Shown piece after piece: positions 41,796 through 52,507 of a stretch of DNA of 64,000 nucleotides; the first letter of the stretch is position 1; each line of letters begins with the position of its first letter. Under the pieces are notes generated by a model. That model had not been told where the DNA came from. It did not search any database and saw only the letters and a list, made by a program, of their open reading frames with translations. The position numbers were made by a program, and so were the translations under genes. This stretch comes from Acidovorax sp. (lineage in GTDB: Bacteria > Pseudomonadota > Gammaproteobacteria > Burkholderiales > Burkholderiaceae_C), in NCBI RefSeq assembly GCF_027492855.1, contig NZ_JAPUDY010000065.1, positions 1 through 64,000 on the forward strand, given 5' to 3'.

Positions 41796-42695
41796 TCAGC
41801 GGGCGTCCAGCACCAGCTCGAAACTGGGCGAACCCACATCGGCGCGGGTCAGGGCGCCGCGTGTGCCGGTGTGCACGCCCGTGGGCGATTCGACAAAGTC
41901 CACGCCGCGTGCACGCAGCGTGTTCACGGTGGCCAGCACATCGGGCGTGCCAAAGGCCACGCGCTGCAGCAGCTCCTCAGGGTCGGCGTCGAGCGCATCG
42001 ACCAGCGGCTCGATCAGTTGCCAGTGCAGCGTGCCGCAGGGGCTGGCCAGGATGCGGCCATGCGTGAGCACGCCAAACGATTGGTTCGGCGCAAGTTCGG
42101 CAAAACCAAACAGTTCCGCGTAGAAATGAATCCAGTCCTGCGCACGGCCCAGGCCGATGTACTGCACCACGCCGAACAGATGCAGGCCCTGCAGCGCGGG
42201 CGGGCGCGGGTTGACGGTAGGGATGGGCACAAAGTCCACGTCGTAGATCGAGAACTCCTTGAACCGGTCCACAAAGTAGATGCGGCTGGCCCCCACGCCG
42301 TGGATGGCGGGAATGTGCAGCTCCATCACCTCCACCTCGGTGTGCACGGCCCAGGCGCCCAGCTCCAGCACGCGGCGGTAGACTGCGGCTGCGTTGCCCA
42401 CGCGAAAAGCGATGGCGGCCAGCACAGGGGTTTCCGTGAGTGCGGGCGGCGCATGCACACCTGTGCGCTCGTTGTCCTGGTGGGCGTTGACGATGATGTT
42501 CATATCACCCTGGCGGTACAGCAGCACCTCGCGCGAGCGGTGGCGCGCCACGGGCTGAAAGCCCATGCGCTCCAGCGCCTGGCCCAGCGCCTGCGGGCGG
42601 CTGGTGGCGTATTCAATGAACTCGACGCCCTGCAGGCCCAGGGGGTTGGGCATGTCGCCCAGCGCTTCGCGGGTGGCCACCATCGGGGTGCTCAT
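41796..42695 (-). CDS. HPPD-like VOC protein (QuiC1 C-terminal half)
   Basis: 299 residues from ATG 42695 (MSTPMVATREALGDMPNPLG). Two vicinal-oxygen-chelate modules: the N-terminal GLQGVEFIEYATSRP and the C-terminal half with candidate metal ligands His in GLHLFGVVQYIG, His in GTLHWQLIEPL and Glu in SFELVLDAR, all in the order seen in 4-hydroxyphenylpyruvate dioxygenase. Next to the isomerase-fold gene it matches the second domain of QuiC1 rather than a tyrosine-pathway dioxygenase, because no homogentisate genes are nearby. Its catalytic contribution in QuiC1 is unclear; it may be structural. Confidence 0.78.
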   Translation of the reverse strand: MSTPMVATREALGDMPNPLGLQGVEFIEYATSRPQALGQALERMGFQPVARHRSREVLLYRQGDMNIIVNAHQDNERTGVHAPPALTETPVLAAIAFRVGNAAAVYRRVLELGAWAVHTEVEVMELHIPAIHGVGASRIYFVDRFKEFSIYDVDFVPIPTVNPRPPALQGLHLFGVVQYIGLGRAQDWIHFYAELFGFAELAPNQSFGVLTHGRILASPCGTLHWQLIEPLVDALDADPEELLQRVAFGTPDVLATVNTLRARGVDFVESPTGVHTGTRGALTRADVGSPSFELVLDAR

Positions 42696-42732
42696 GGTTT
42701 CGACTCCTTGTATGTTGGGGCGGGCAAGGCGT

Positions 42733-43605
42733 TCAGCGCGCGCTGACCAGGCGGCGGAAGTGGGCGTCCATGCGGGCCGCATCGGGCGCCTCGCCGGTGA
42801 ACAGCTCGAAAGCGCCCACGGCCTGGCCCACGGCCATGCCGCCGCCGTCAGACACCTTGCAGCCCAGCGCCCGCGCTGCACGGACCAGCGCGGTGTCGAG
42901 CGGGAAATACACCACCTCGGACACCCACATCGCGGGCCGCAGCAGCGCCGCGTCAAGCGGGAGCCCCGGCAGCTTGTCCATGCCCGTGGGCGTGGCGTGG
43001 ATCAGCCCGGTGGCGTTGGCCATGGCCGATTGGATCTCCATCGCCTCGGCCCGGGGGCCATAGAGTGCGTTCACGTCAGCGGCCAGTTGTGCGGCACGTT
43101 CGGGCTGGGCATCCACGATGCTCAGGTGCTGTGCGCCCAACCGCAGCACGGCATGCGCAATGGCGGCGCCCGCACCGCCCGCGCCCAGCAGCACCACACG
43201 GCTGAGGTCGGCGCCAGGCAGCGCACGGGTAAAACCCCAGGCCCAGCCCGACCCGTCGGTGTTGTGCCCCACGAGCTGGCCGCCCTGCACCACGACCGTG
43301 TTCACGGCGCCCATGGCGCGGGCTTCTTCCGACAGGCTATCGAGGTAGGGGATCACCGCCTGCTTGCAGGGGTAGGTCACGTTGCAGCCCGCGTAGCCCA
43401 TGATGCGCGCCGCCGACAGCAGGGTGTGCAACTGCTCGGGCCATTGCTCCAGTGAATGCGCCGAGCGGTCCAGGTCGATGAGCTGGTAGTGCAGGCGCAT
43501 GCCGTGGTGGCGCGCCTCTTCTTCGTGCAGGGCGGGCGACAACGACTTCTGGATGCCAGCGCCGATCAGCCCGATCAGCACCTTGCGGGGGCTTGTGGAA
43601 AACAT
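42733..43605 (-). CDS. Quinate/shikimate dehydrogenase, NAD-type (QsuD/AroE family)
   Basis: 290 residues from ATG 43605. AroE-family landmarks: the substrate-site SLSP (residues 21-24), catalytic Lys81 in NVTYPCKQ, Asp117 in HNTDGSG, nucleotide loop GAGGAG (141-146). After the second strand it has VDAQPERA with Asp165, where biosynthetic NADP-dependent AroE has an NRT motif, so NAD is the likely cofactor and oxidation the likely direction. SEVVYFPLDTALVRAARALG resembles Corynebacterium QsuD. It would turn quinate or shikimate into the 3-dehydro form used by the next enzymes. Confidence 0.85.
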   Translation of the reverse strand: MFSTSPRKVLIGLIGAGIQKSLSPALHEEEARHHGMRLHYQLIDLDRSAHSLEQWPEQLHTLLSAARIMGYAGCNVTYPCKQAVIPYLDSLSEEARAMGAVNTVVVQGGQLVGHNTDGSGWAWGFTRALPGADLSRVVLLGAGGAGAAIAHAVLRLGAQHLSIVDAQPERAAQLAADVNALYGPRAEAMEIQSAMANATGLIHATPTGMDKLPGLPLDAALLRPAMWVSEVVYFPLDTALVRAARALGCKVSDGGGMAVGQAVGAFELFTGEAPDAARMDAHFRRLVSAR

Positions 43606-43687
43606 GATGGGCGCGGTGTGCTCACGGGCAGATGCAGGATGAGGTGCTGCGGCGAGGCGCAGCACAGGAAACGTTGCGTTGCGCGGG

Positions 43688-44692
43688 TTACTTGCCGCCG
43701 CGCAGCTTGGCCAGCGTGGCATAGACCTCTTGCACGGTTTCGGCACCCACCTTGTCGCTGTGCTTTTCGACCACGGGCTTGACCTTGGCGCGCAGCTTGT
43801 CGAGCTCGGCGGGCGGGAACTCGGTGACCTGCATCCCGGCCTTCTTGAGTTCTTCGAGCGCCACGTCGGCCTGCGAGCGCGAAACGCTGCGCTGGAAGGT
43901 GGTGGCTTCGGCCATGGCTTCGGTCACGGCCTTCTGGTCGGCGGGGTTCAGGCTGTCCCAGAACTTCTTGCTCACGATCACGGCCTGGGGGTTGTACATG
44001 TGGCGTGTGATGGTCAGGTGCTTTTGCACCTCGGCGAACTTGGACGACAGGATGGTCGAGAACGGGTTCTCCTGGCCGTCCACGGCCTTTTGCTCCATGG
44101 CCGTGTACAGCTCGGGGAAGGGCATGGGCACGGCGTTGGCGCCCAGGGCGTTGAACATGTCGATGTAGATCGGCGACTGGATCACGCGGATCTTGAGGCC
44201 CGCGATGTCCTCGGCCTTGGTGATGGGCTTCTTGCTGTTGGTGAGGTTGCGAAAGCCCAGCTCCCAGTAGCCCAGGCCCACAAGGTTTTTGGCCGAGAGC
44301 TTGTCGAGCAGCTTCTTGCCGAAGGGGCCGTCGGTCACTGCATCGGCCTCTTGTGGCGATGCGAACAGGAACGGAAAGTCGTAGATGCCGAATTCCTTGG
44401 CCTGTGCCGACAGGATGCCAGCGTTGAGCACGGTCATCTCCACGGTGCCGCCCTGCAGGGCCGACACGGTTTGCAAGTCACCGCCCAGCGTGCCGCCGGG
44501 GAAGAGCTTGACGGCGATGCGGCCACCGGTTTTGGCGGCCACCAGGTCGGCAAACTTCTGCGCGCCCTGGGCCTGGGGGTGGTCCTTTTGGTTCTGGAAG
44601 GCGAACTTGATGGTGCGCTCCTGGGCATGTGCGGCGGGCAACAGCGACGCGGCGACGAGGGCGGTGGCAAGCAAGGTTTTGAGCAGCTTCAT
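43688..44692 (-). CDS. TRAP transporter solute-binding protein (DctP family)
   Basis: 334 residues. Signal peptide MKLLKTLLATALVAASLLPA ending AHA (cleavage about residue 23). The DctP fold shows IKFAFQNQKDHPQAQGAQKF at the start and the Arg-containing GLKIRVIQSPIYIDMFNALG, whose Arg normally binds the substrate carboxylate. Directly upstream are the two membrane subunits. Given the operon partners the substrate is probably quinate, shikimate or a related ring acid (inference). Confidence 0.9.
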   Translation of the reverse strand: MKLLKTLLATALVAASLLPAAHAQERTIKFAFQNQKDHPQAQGAQKFADLVAAKTGGRIAVKLFPGGTLGGDLQTVSALQGGTVEMTVLNAGILSAQAKEFGIYDFPFLFASPQEADAVTDGPFGKKLLDKLSAKNLVGLGYWELGFRNLTNSKKPITKAEDIAGLKIRVIQSPIYIDMFNALGANAVPMPFPELYTAMEQKAVDGQENPFSTILSSKFAEVQKHLTITRHMYNPQAVIVSKKFWDSLNPADQKAVTEAMAEATTFQRSVSRSQADVALEELKKAGMQVTEFPPAELDKLRAKVKPVVEKHSDKVGAETVQEVYATLAKLRGGK

Positions 44693-44758
44693 GGAAATGT
44701 CTCCTTGGGTTTTGGGCGGGGCAACAACGGAACAGGCGGGGAACAGGTGGGAGGCAGG

Positions 44759-46039
44759 TCAACCCCCGAGCCAGCGCAGCGGCGCGGTGACGATGGAGGG
44801 GAACAGCACCAGCAGGAACATCACGGCAAACTGGGCCAGCATGAAGGGCATGACGCCCCGCGTGACCTGCGACATGGAGATGCGCCCCACCCCGGCCACC
44901 ACGTTGAGCACTGTGCCCACGGGCGGGGTGATGAGCCCGATGGCGTTGTTGATGATGAACAGCACGCCGAAGTACACCGGGTCGATGCCCGCTGCCTTGA
45001 CCACAGGCATGAGCACGGGCGTCATGATCAAAATGGTGGGCGTCATGTCCATGGCCGTGCCGACGACCATGACCAGCACCATGATCGCGATCAGCAGCAG
45101 AGTCTGGTTGCCCATGAAGGGCTCCAGCATGCCGATGACCTTGGAGGGCAGGTCGGCCACGGTGATGAGCCAGGCCGAGACCATGGCGGCAGCGACGAGA
45201 AACATCACCACCGCGCTGGTGCGGGCCGAGGCCCGGAAGATTCCGGCCAGTTGGTGCACGCTCAACTCGCGGTAGATGACCATGGCCACGAACAACGCAT
45301 ACACGGCGGCCACCACGGCGGCCTCGGTGGGGGTGAAGACGCCCATGCGCAGGCCCACCAGGATGATGATGGGCAGGCCCAGCGCCCACACGGCTTCGCG
45401 CAGGGCCAGCATCAGTTCGGCGCGGGTGGCGCGCTTCGGGGGCGCCACGTCTTCGCGCCGAACCAGCCACCACCAGGTGATGGCCAGCGCCAGCCCCAGC
45501 ATCACGCCCGGAACGATGCCTGCCAGAAACAGCTTGCTGATGGACACGTTGGCGGCCACGCCAAAGATCACGAAGCCGATGGACGGCGGGATCACCGGGG
45601 CGATGATGCCGGCCGATGCAATGAGCCCGGCCGAGCGCTCCTTGTTGTGGCCCGCCGCCACCATCATGGGCAGCAGCAACGAGGCCAGCGCGGCGGCGTC
45701 GGCCACGGCCGAGCCCGACACGGCGGCCAGGATCACCGCCGCCATGATGGCCACGTAGCCCAGGCCGCCGGGCACATGGCCGACCAGCGTGAGCGCGAGC
45801 TTGACGATGCGCTTGGACAGGCCGCCCACGTTCATGATCTCGCCCGCCAACATAAAAAACGGCACGGCCAGCAGCGGAAAGCTGTCGGCGCCATTGACCA
45901 CGTTCTGCGCCAGGATCTGTGCGTCGAACAAGTCCAGGTGCCACATCAGCGCCACGCCGCTGATGAGCAGCGCAAACGCGATAGGAATGCCGATTGCCAT
46001 GGCAAGCAGCAGGGAGCCGAGGAAGATGGTGACAGTCAT
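44759..46039 (-). CDS. TRAP transporter large permease (DctM family)
   Basis: 426 residues from ATG 46039 (MTVTIFLGSLLLAMAIGIPI), typical DctM length with about twelve hydrophobic segments. It contains ADAAALASLLLPMMVAAGHN and IIAPVIPPSIGFVIFGVAAN, the usual DctM signatures. It forms the sodium-driven carrier part of the TRAP system with the small subunit, whose stop is 22 bp upstream. Confidence 0.93.
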   Translation of the reverse strand: MTVTIFLGSLLLAMAIGIPIAFALLISGVALMWHLDLFDAQILAQNVVNGADSFPLLAVPFFMLAGEIMNVGGLSKRIVKLALTLVGHVPGGLGYVAIMAAVILAAVSGSAVADAAALASLLLPMMVAAGHNKERSAGLIASAGIIAPVIPPSIGFVIFGVAANVSISKLFLAGIVPGVMLGLALAITWWWLVRREDVAPPKRATRAELMLALREAVWALGLPIIILVGLRMGVFTPTEAAVVAAVYALFVAMVIYRELSVHQLAGIFRASARTSAVVMFLVAAAMVSAWLITVADLPSKVIGMLEPFMGNQTLLLIAIMVLVMVVGTAMDMTPTILIMTPVLMPVVKAAGIDPVYFGVLFIINNAIGLITPPVGTVLNVVAGVGRISMSQVTRGVMPFMLAQFAVMFLLVLFPSIVTAPLRWLGG

Positions 46040-46061
46040 GGCGGGGTCCGTGCTGAGGCGT

Positions 46062-46670
46062 TCAGGGGCGTGGGTCGCCAGGGGCTTTGGCGGAGGCATC
46101 CGCGCTGGCGGGGGGCGTGGCCGCGTCGCGGCTGAGGTGCTCCAGGGCAGCCATGTCTTCGCTTTCCTGCACCATGACGAGCTCATGCTCGGCCAGCGGC
46201 ACAAACAGCGTGCGCAGCAGGTCGTGCAGCAAGATGGCGATCCCCGATCCGCCCATCAGCACGCCGCTGGCGTAGAAGAAACCCACCGAGGCACCGGTGA
46301 CAGGCGCTTCGGTCTCCCAGTTGATGACCATCTGGGCCCAACTGCCGGAGAGCAGCAGCCAGGACACATAGAGCATGGCCACCTGCGCCAGCACCAGGCA
46401 GACCTTCTTGCCTGCTGCAGGCAAACGGGAGACCAAAGCGTCCGTGCCCAGGTGGCCGTGTTCGCGCAACGCTACCACGGCACCCATGAAGGTCAGCCAC
46501 ACGAACAGCCAGCGCGAGAGTTCTTCCGACACCGTGATGCCGGAGTTCATGGTGTAGCGCAGCACCACGTTGCCGAACACCAGCACCACCATGACAGCCA
46601 GGCACAGCCCCGAGAGGATGTCGAGCGCGCGGGTGTAACCCCGTAGCCAGCGGTCGGCCAGTGCAAGCAT
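46062..46670 (-). CDS. TRAP transporter small permease (DctQ family)
   Basis: 202 residues from ATG 46670, with GGAG upstream. Four membrane helices, with SEELSRWLFVWLTFMGAVVA as the DctQ motif in the second. The C-terminal ~40 residues are hydrophilic and Ala-rich. It is the first gene of the catabolic operon; the promoter and TetR operator lie in the 147-bp gap upstream. Confidence 0.9.
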   Translation of the reverse strand: MLALADRWLRGYTRALDILSGLCLAVMVVLVFGNVVLRYTMNSGITVSEELSRWLFVWLTFMGAVVALREHGHLGTDALVSRLPAAGKKVCLVLAQVAMLYVSWLLLSGSWAQMVINWETEAPVTGASVGFFYASGVLMGGSGIAILLHDLLRTLFVPLAEHELVMVQESEDMAALEHLSRDAATPPASADASAKAPGDPRP

Positions 46671-46709
46671 GGTGTCTCCAGTCGTGATTGATTGCCTGGA
46701 ATAATTTTG

Positions 46710-46725
46710 TACGAACTGGTTAGTA
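46710..46725. promoter_or_regulatory. TetR-type operator ahead of the TRAP/quinate operon
   Basis: TACgAACtgGTTaGTA is symmetric at 12 of 16 positions, the size and shape of a TetR-family site. It is located 40 bp before the DctQ gene and downstream of the regulator gene at 46818-47534. Confidence 0.6.
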
Positions 46726-46817
46726 TTTGATCTAAGTGCAAACCCTTGCCGCCCCACTGTGATAGGCCGGGCGCAAAAACTGGGCCGCGGCGGCAATGCC
46801 GCGTGCTTCGGGGAAGC

Positions 46818-47534
46818 TCAGGGCCGCAGGAAGCGCACGATCATTTCGATGATCGATTCACGGCGTTGCGCCGTGGCGGCGGGCGTATCGAGCGAGCGCT
46901 TGAAGATCGCGCCAAAGGTGTGGCGGTTGGCGACGTTGAAGAAGCACAGCGCCGAGATCGACATGTGCAGGTCCACCGGGTCCACGTCGGGGCGGAACAC
47001 GCCAGCGGCCACGCCGCGCTGGTACACGTCGCGCACGGCATGGATGACGGGGATGTTGAGCTCCTGGATGGTGGCGGACTGGCTGATGAACTCGCCCCGG
47101 TGCATGTTCTCGTTCATCACAAGGCGGATGAAGTCAGGGTTGGCAAGCTGGTAGTCCACTGTGAATCCGACCAGCGTGCGCAGGGCTTGCTCGGGCGCCA
47201 GGTCTTCGAGGTGCAGCTCCGACTCGATCCGCCGGATGCGCCGGTAGGCATCCTCCAGCACCGCCACATACAAGCCTTCTTTGCTACCAAAATAGTAGTA
47301 AATCATGCGCTTGCTGGTGCTGGTGAGCGCTGCGATCTCGTCGATGCGCGCTCCGGCCAGCCCCTTGTCGGCGAACTCCGCCGTGGCCACCTGCAGGATG
47401 TTGGCCATGGTGCGGTCGGGGTCGTTGATGCGCACGCGGTCCGCGCCCGGCGTGGCGGCCGCATCGCGCGCGGCGCGCTGGCGCGTGGCCCGTGCGCCGG
47501 GTGCTTTGGAGGGGTTTTGAACCATCTCGTTCAT
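46818..47534 (-). CDS. TetR family regulator of the quinate/TRAP operon
   Basis: 238 residues from ATG 47534 (another ATG at 47525 is equally possible). An unstructured basic N-terminus of about 40 residues precedes the helix-turn-helix (ILQVATAEFADKGLAGARID, then IAALTSTSKRMIYYYFGSKEG). The C-terminal ligand domain is of the TetR_C type seen in aromatic-acid regulators. It is in the same direction as, and just upstream of, the DctQ gene, with a palindromic operator between them, so it probably represses the operon until a pathway metabolite binds (inference). Confidence 0.88.
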   Translation of the reverse strand: MNEMVQNPSKAPGARATRQRAARDAAATPGADRVRINDPDRTMANILQVATAEFADKGLAGARIDEIAALTSTSKRMIYYYFGSKEGLYVAVLEDAYRRIRRIESELHLEDLAPEQALRTLVGFTVDYQLANPDFIRLVMNENMHRGEFISQSATIQELNIPVIHAVRDVYQRGVAAGVFRPDVDPVDLHMSISALCFFNVANRHTFGAIFKRSLDTPAATAQRRESIIEMIVRFLRP

Positions 47535-47585
47535 AAGCGTCCGAGCATACGGCAAGCCCGGCGCTGGGGCTTCAAAAAAACGCGA

Positions 47586-49684
<2,099 letters not shown>

Positions 49685-49701
49685 TTTTTAATAGTCTTTT
49701 T

Positions 49702-49747
49702 TGCCTCTGGCGCTTATTGGATAAGCGCTAGCAGCTATCTATTTAGT
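49702..49747 (+). repeat. Dispersed double-hairpin repeat, copy K
   Basis: tgcctctggcgcttattgg, then ataagcgctagcagctatc; GC arm first, then the AT arm. It fills the purB-yaeQ gap. Confidence 0.8.
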
Positions 49748-49758
49748 AGTGAGGCTGC

Positions 49759-50319
49759 ATGGCCATCAAATCCACCATCTTCAAGGCGAACCTGCAAATA
49801 GCCGACATTGACCACGGCTACTACGCCGACCATGCGCTTACGCTGGCACGCCACCCCAGCGAAACCGACGAGCGCATGATGGTTCGGCTGGCCGCGCTGG
49901 CCATACAGGCGCACCAACTCAATGACCTGTGCAACGGCGACGCCACGCTGGCGTTTGGCGCGGGCCTGTCGGACCCGGACGACCCGGATGCCTCGCTGAC
50001 CGACTTCACCGGGCGCAAGCGCGTGTGGATCGAGGTGGGCCAGCCCGAGGACAAGCCGCTGACCAAGGCCTGCAGCAAGGCCGACTCCGTGGTCGTCTAT
50101 TGCTTCAACCACGCGGCGGAAATCTGGTGGAAGGGCATCGAGACCAAGCTCTCCCGGCTCGAAAAGCTCCAGGTCTGGCGCATCCCCACCGAGGCCTCCC
50201 AGGCCCTGGCGCAACTGGCCGAGCGCAGCATGCAACTGCAGGCCACCGTGCAAGAAGGGGCGATCACACTGAGCAGCACGCAGGGCAGCGTGCATGTGGA
50301 GCCCGTGCGCTGGAAGTGA
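49759..50319 (+). CDS. yaeQ: YaeQ family protein
   Basis: 186 residues beginning MAIKSTIFKANLQIADIDHG, the canonical YaeQ start, with HPSETDERMMVRLAALAI near residue 33, a PD-(D/E)XK-nuclease-like core (RKRVWIEVGQPEDK) and VVYCFNHAAEIWWKGIE. Length equals the family norm (about 180). The molecular role is not settled; it was first linked to RfaH-independent suppression in E. coli. No operon partner beyond purB. Confidence 0.92.
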   Translation: MAIKSTIFKANLQIADIDHGYYADHALTLARHPSETDERMMVRLAALAIQAHQLNDLCNGDATLAFGAGLSDPDDPDASLTDFTGRKRVWIEVGQPEDKPLTKACSKADSVVVYCFNHAAEIWWKGIETKLSRLEKLQVWRIPTEASQALAQLAERSMQLQATVQEGAITLSSTQGSVHVEPVRWK

Positions 50320-50345
50320 TCCAGCCCGCACCAATTTTTAGCCAA

Positions 50346-50409
50346 ATTGGCACCTAGCGCTTTATTGACAAGCGCAAGCAGCTATCAAATCAGGAGTAAT
50401 TGATAGCAA
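50346..50409 (+). repeat. Dispersed double-hairpin repeat, copy L
   Basis: ttggcacc, tagcgctttattgacaagcg, then agcagctatcaaatcagg; the complementary end (attgatagc) follows at 50399-50407. It lies between yaeQ and the convergent DUF2007 gene. Confidence 0.8.
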
Positions 50410-50421
50410 CTCCGCCCGTTG

Positions 50422-50727
50422 TCAGTCGCGTGGCATGAGCGTGCCGCACTGCCAGCACTGCTCAAAACCACCTTCCACGATTTCGCCGCACTGGCAGGCC
50501 CAGTGGCGCTGCGGCAGGGTCTGCAGCTCTTGCAGCAGGGCGCGGGCACGGGTGGCGTGTTCGTCGTGGTCCAGCCAGATTTCGGGCAGGCATTGGTCGG
50601 GCGGCAAATGCCCGGCGGCGGCGCTGAGGTACTGGCGCTGCACCGACGCCGTCATACCCGCCTCGCACAACAAATCCGCCCACAGCGTGGCAATGGCGAT
50701 GTTGGGGGCTTGGGTCAGGCGCAGCAT
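50422..50727 (-). CDS. DUF2007 family protein with C-terminal zinc ribbon
   Basis: 101 residues from ATG 50727 (MLRLTQAPNIAIATLWADLL). A small alpha/beta domain typical of DUF2007 (residues 1-70) ends in a zinc ribbon CQCGEIVEGGFEQCWQCG. The family is called a putative signal-transducing protein, but the mechanism is unknown. It is followed upstream, on the same strand, by the DUF3717-DUF1289 gene, 40 bp away. Confidence 0.8.
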   Translation of the reverse strand: MLRLTQAPNIAIATLWADLLCEAGMTASVQRQYLSAAAGHLPPDQCLPEIWLDHDEHATRARALLQELQTLPQRHWACQCGEIVEGGFEQCWQCGTLMPRD

Positions 50728-50767
50728 GGCACCACCATAGCGGGTTGCAGGGCTGGCGTACAGGCCC

Positions 50768-51211
50768 CTATTTTTTATCCGTTGCCTGGGCCGCGCGGGG
50801 CGAGATGCCCTCGGCTGCGCGCTCTGCATAGCGGTTGAAGCGCCAGGCCGAATGCTCCAGGGTGATGCGGCGCCACACCGTGCGTTTTTCTGCAGGGGTC
50901 ATGCCCAGCCAGAACTGCACCTCATCGAACGTGCGCCCGCAGCCCTTGCACAGATCGTCGCCCTGGCTGGTGGAGCAGATGGCGATGCAAGGCGTGTCGG
51001 GGGTGGTGCCATACCAGGCCAGCCACGCAGCCAAGGCCTGGGGCGCAAGGCCGTTTTCATCCACTTCGGTCTCGCGGCGATAAGCCATCTGCGCATAAAC
51101 CTCGCCCAGCGCCTGTATCTCAGGCGCCAGGGAGACGCCGTCGGGCGACGGCGCACGGCTGCGCCAATGGTTGATGGCGGCTTCGATGTCGGTGATGTGA
51201 ATGGCGGCCAT
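50768..51211 (-). CDS. DUF3717-DUF1289 fusion protein
   Basis: 147 residues from ATG 51211; a GTG at 51226 would add five. The N-terminal DUF3717 segment (IHITDIEAAINHWRSRAP through MAYRRE, residues 4-62) is joined to a C-terminal DUF1289 segment (DTPCIAICSTSQGDDLCKGC, then GRTFDEVQFW) with four Cys that should bind iron or zinc. The combined form is common in Burkholderiales. Function unknown. Confidence 0.8.
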   Translation of the reverse strand: MAAIHITDIEAAINHWRSRAPSPDGVSLAPEIQALGEVYAQMAYRRETEVDENGLAPQALAAWLAWYGTTPDTPCIAICSTSQGDDLCKGCGRTFDEVQFWLGMTPAEKRTVWRRITLEHSAWRFNRYAERAAEGISPRAAQATDKK

Positions 51212-51375
51212 GGAGGGCGGGGACACAAGGGGGCTGGATCATAGCCGCCCGCCCAAAAGAAGCTGACGATAGTGTTATTGAAGGCTGGTGCTATACGTGC
51301 AATGGCGGGCCGCAGTCCGCCATAAGCAGAATCCACAACACCGTGGCCCTTGCGCGGCAACGCTGGCGATGTTCC

Positions 51376-51546
51376 AATCAAGGGCTCGAAGGGGAGTAGC
51401 TCCCGACTTGCCCTGTGGCACCGCCAGACCATGGCATGCGCAGCGCAAGGCATCGGATTTGTCGTCAATACGAAGCGAAACATCGCTTCCGGCGGTCCGG
51501 GTTCCACGTGCATATCCATGCGCTGAACTGAGCAAGACCTTTGATG
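51376..51546 (+). promoter_or_regulatory. yybP-ykoY (Mn2+) riboswitch
   Basis: The hallmark ggggagtagctccc at 51391-51404 is followed by an extended middle helix region, then ccggcggtccgggttcc. The closing strand gagcaagacctttga (51530-51544) pairs with tcaagggctc at 51378-51387. This is the consensus of the manganese-sensing yybP-ykoY family. It lies upstream, in the same direction, of a TerC-family gene, the classic client of this riboswitch. Confidence 0.85.
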
Positions 51547-51572
51547 GGCTCCTCTGTGGGCTGATCAAGGCC

Positions 51573-51617
51573 ATCTCTCCATTTGCCACCCCCGCTTGTG
51601 GCAAGAAGTTCTTGATC
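51573..51617 (+). promoter_or_regulatory. Putative expression platform hairpin of the Mn2+ riboswitch
   Basis: gatcaag (51573-51579) pairs with cttgatc (51611-51617), enclosing ttgccac / gtggcaa (51583-51604). There is no T-tract, so control could be by Rho or at translation; the remaining ~90 nt to the TerC start contain further GC stems. Confidence 0.45.
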
Positions 51618-51708
51618 CTCCTATCGCGGGCCCTCTGTTCCTGGGACGGACTCGGCGCTACAGTGGCGGCGAGAGCCTCCTTTCGCGCTATTTGATACTG
51701 AGGAATTT

Positions 51709-52464
51709 ATGGACTTTTTGGCATCGCCCGAATTCTGGCTCGCACTCGGCCAGATCATCATCATCGACATCCTGCTGGGTGGCGACAACGCCGTGGTCAT
51801 CGCTCTGGCCTGCCGCAAGCTGCCCCCCGCTCAGCGCACCCAGGGCATCATCTGGGGCACTGCAGGCGCCATCATCCTGCGCGTGATCCTGATCGCCTTC
51901 GCCATGACCCTGCTGGCGCTGCCGTTCCTCAAGTTCGTGGGCGCCATTCTGTTGGTGTGGATCGGCGTCAAGCTGCTGGCCCCCGATGAAGACGGCCATG
52001 GCGACGTGCAAGGCAGCGACAAGCTGCTGGCCGCCATCAAGACCATCATCGTGGCCGACCTGGTGATGAGCGTGGACAACGTGATCGCCATTGCCGGCGC
52101 CGCGCAGAACGCGGGCGAACACCAGTTCCTGCTGGTCGTGCTGGGCCTGTTGATCTCGATCCCGATCATCGTCTGGGGCAGCCAATTGGTCATCAAGCTC
52201 ATGGAGCGTTTCCCCATGATCATCACGCTGGGTGGCATGCTGCTGGGCTGGATTGCTGGCGGGATGCTGGTGACCGACCCTGCCCTGGCCAACCCCGACA
52301 AGTGGCAGTGGATGCTGAAGATGCCCCTGGACAGCGAAGGCAACGTCCTCGACGCCATCAAGTACGGAGCCAGCGTGGCCGGCGCTTTGCTGGTGCTACT
52401 GGCTGGCAAGATCATCCTGGCGCGCCGTGCGAGCGCTGGGTCCGCAGCGGCGGGCGGCCACTGA
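51709..52464 (+). CDS. TerC family membrane protein (YkoY/YjbE-like, probable Mn2+ exporter)
   Basis: 251 residues with seven or so membrane helices. Metal-ligand Asp residues lie in the two signature motifs: DILLGGDNAVVIALAC near residue 18 and VADLVMSVDNVIAIAGAA near 115. gagga lies just before the ATG. The riboswitch upstream points to manganese efflux: high Mn2+ would switch the gene on. TerC proteins also load Mn2+ into exported enzymes. Confidence 0.92.
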   Translation: MDFLASPEFWLALGQIIIIDILLGGDNAVVIALACRKLPPAQRTQGIIWGTAGAIILRVILIAFAMTLLALPFLKFVGAILLVWIGVKLLAPDEDGHGDVQGSDKLLAAIKTIIVADLVMSVDNVIAIAGAAQNAGEHQFLLVVLGLLISIPIIVWGSQLVIKLMERFPMIITLGGMLLGWIAGGMLVTDPALANPDKWQWMLKMPLDSEGNVLDAIKYGASVAGALLVLLAGKIILARRASAGSAAAGGH

Positions 52465-52507
52465 CCCCCTCGCGGCGAGCCGCTTGCTTGTTCATCTGGA
52501 GATGGGT

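Noticed and set aside
41796-42695. Tyrosine-pathway 4-hydroxyphenylpyruvate dioxygenase
   Set aside because: Shorter than typical HPPD and embedded with a dehydroshikimate-dehydratase-like gene and a shikimate-type dehydrogenase; no homogentisate genes nearby.
43679-46135. 818-codon plus-strand frame opposite the TRAP transporter genes
   Set aside because: Extremely His/Gly/Asp-rich low-complexity translation, typical of the antisense of GC-rich coding DNA; the opposite strand has clear DctP and DctM genes.
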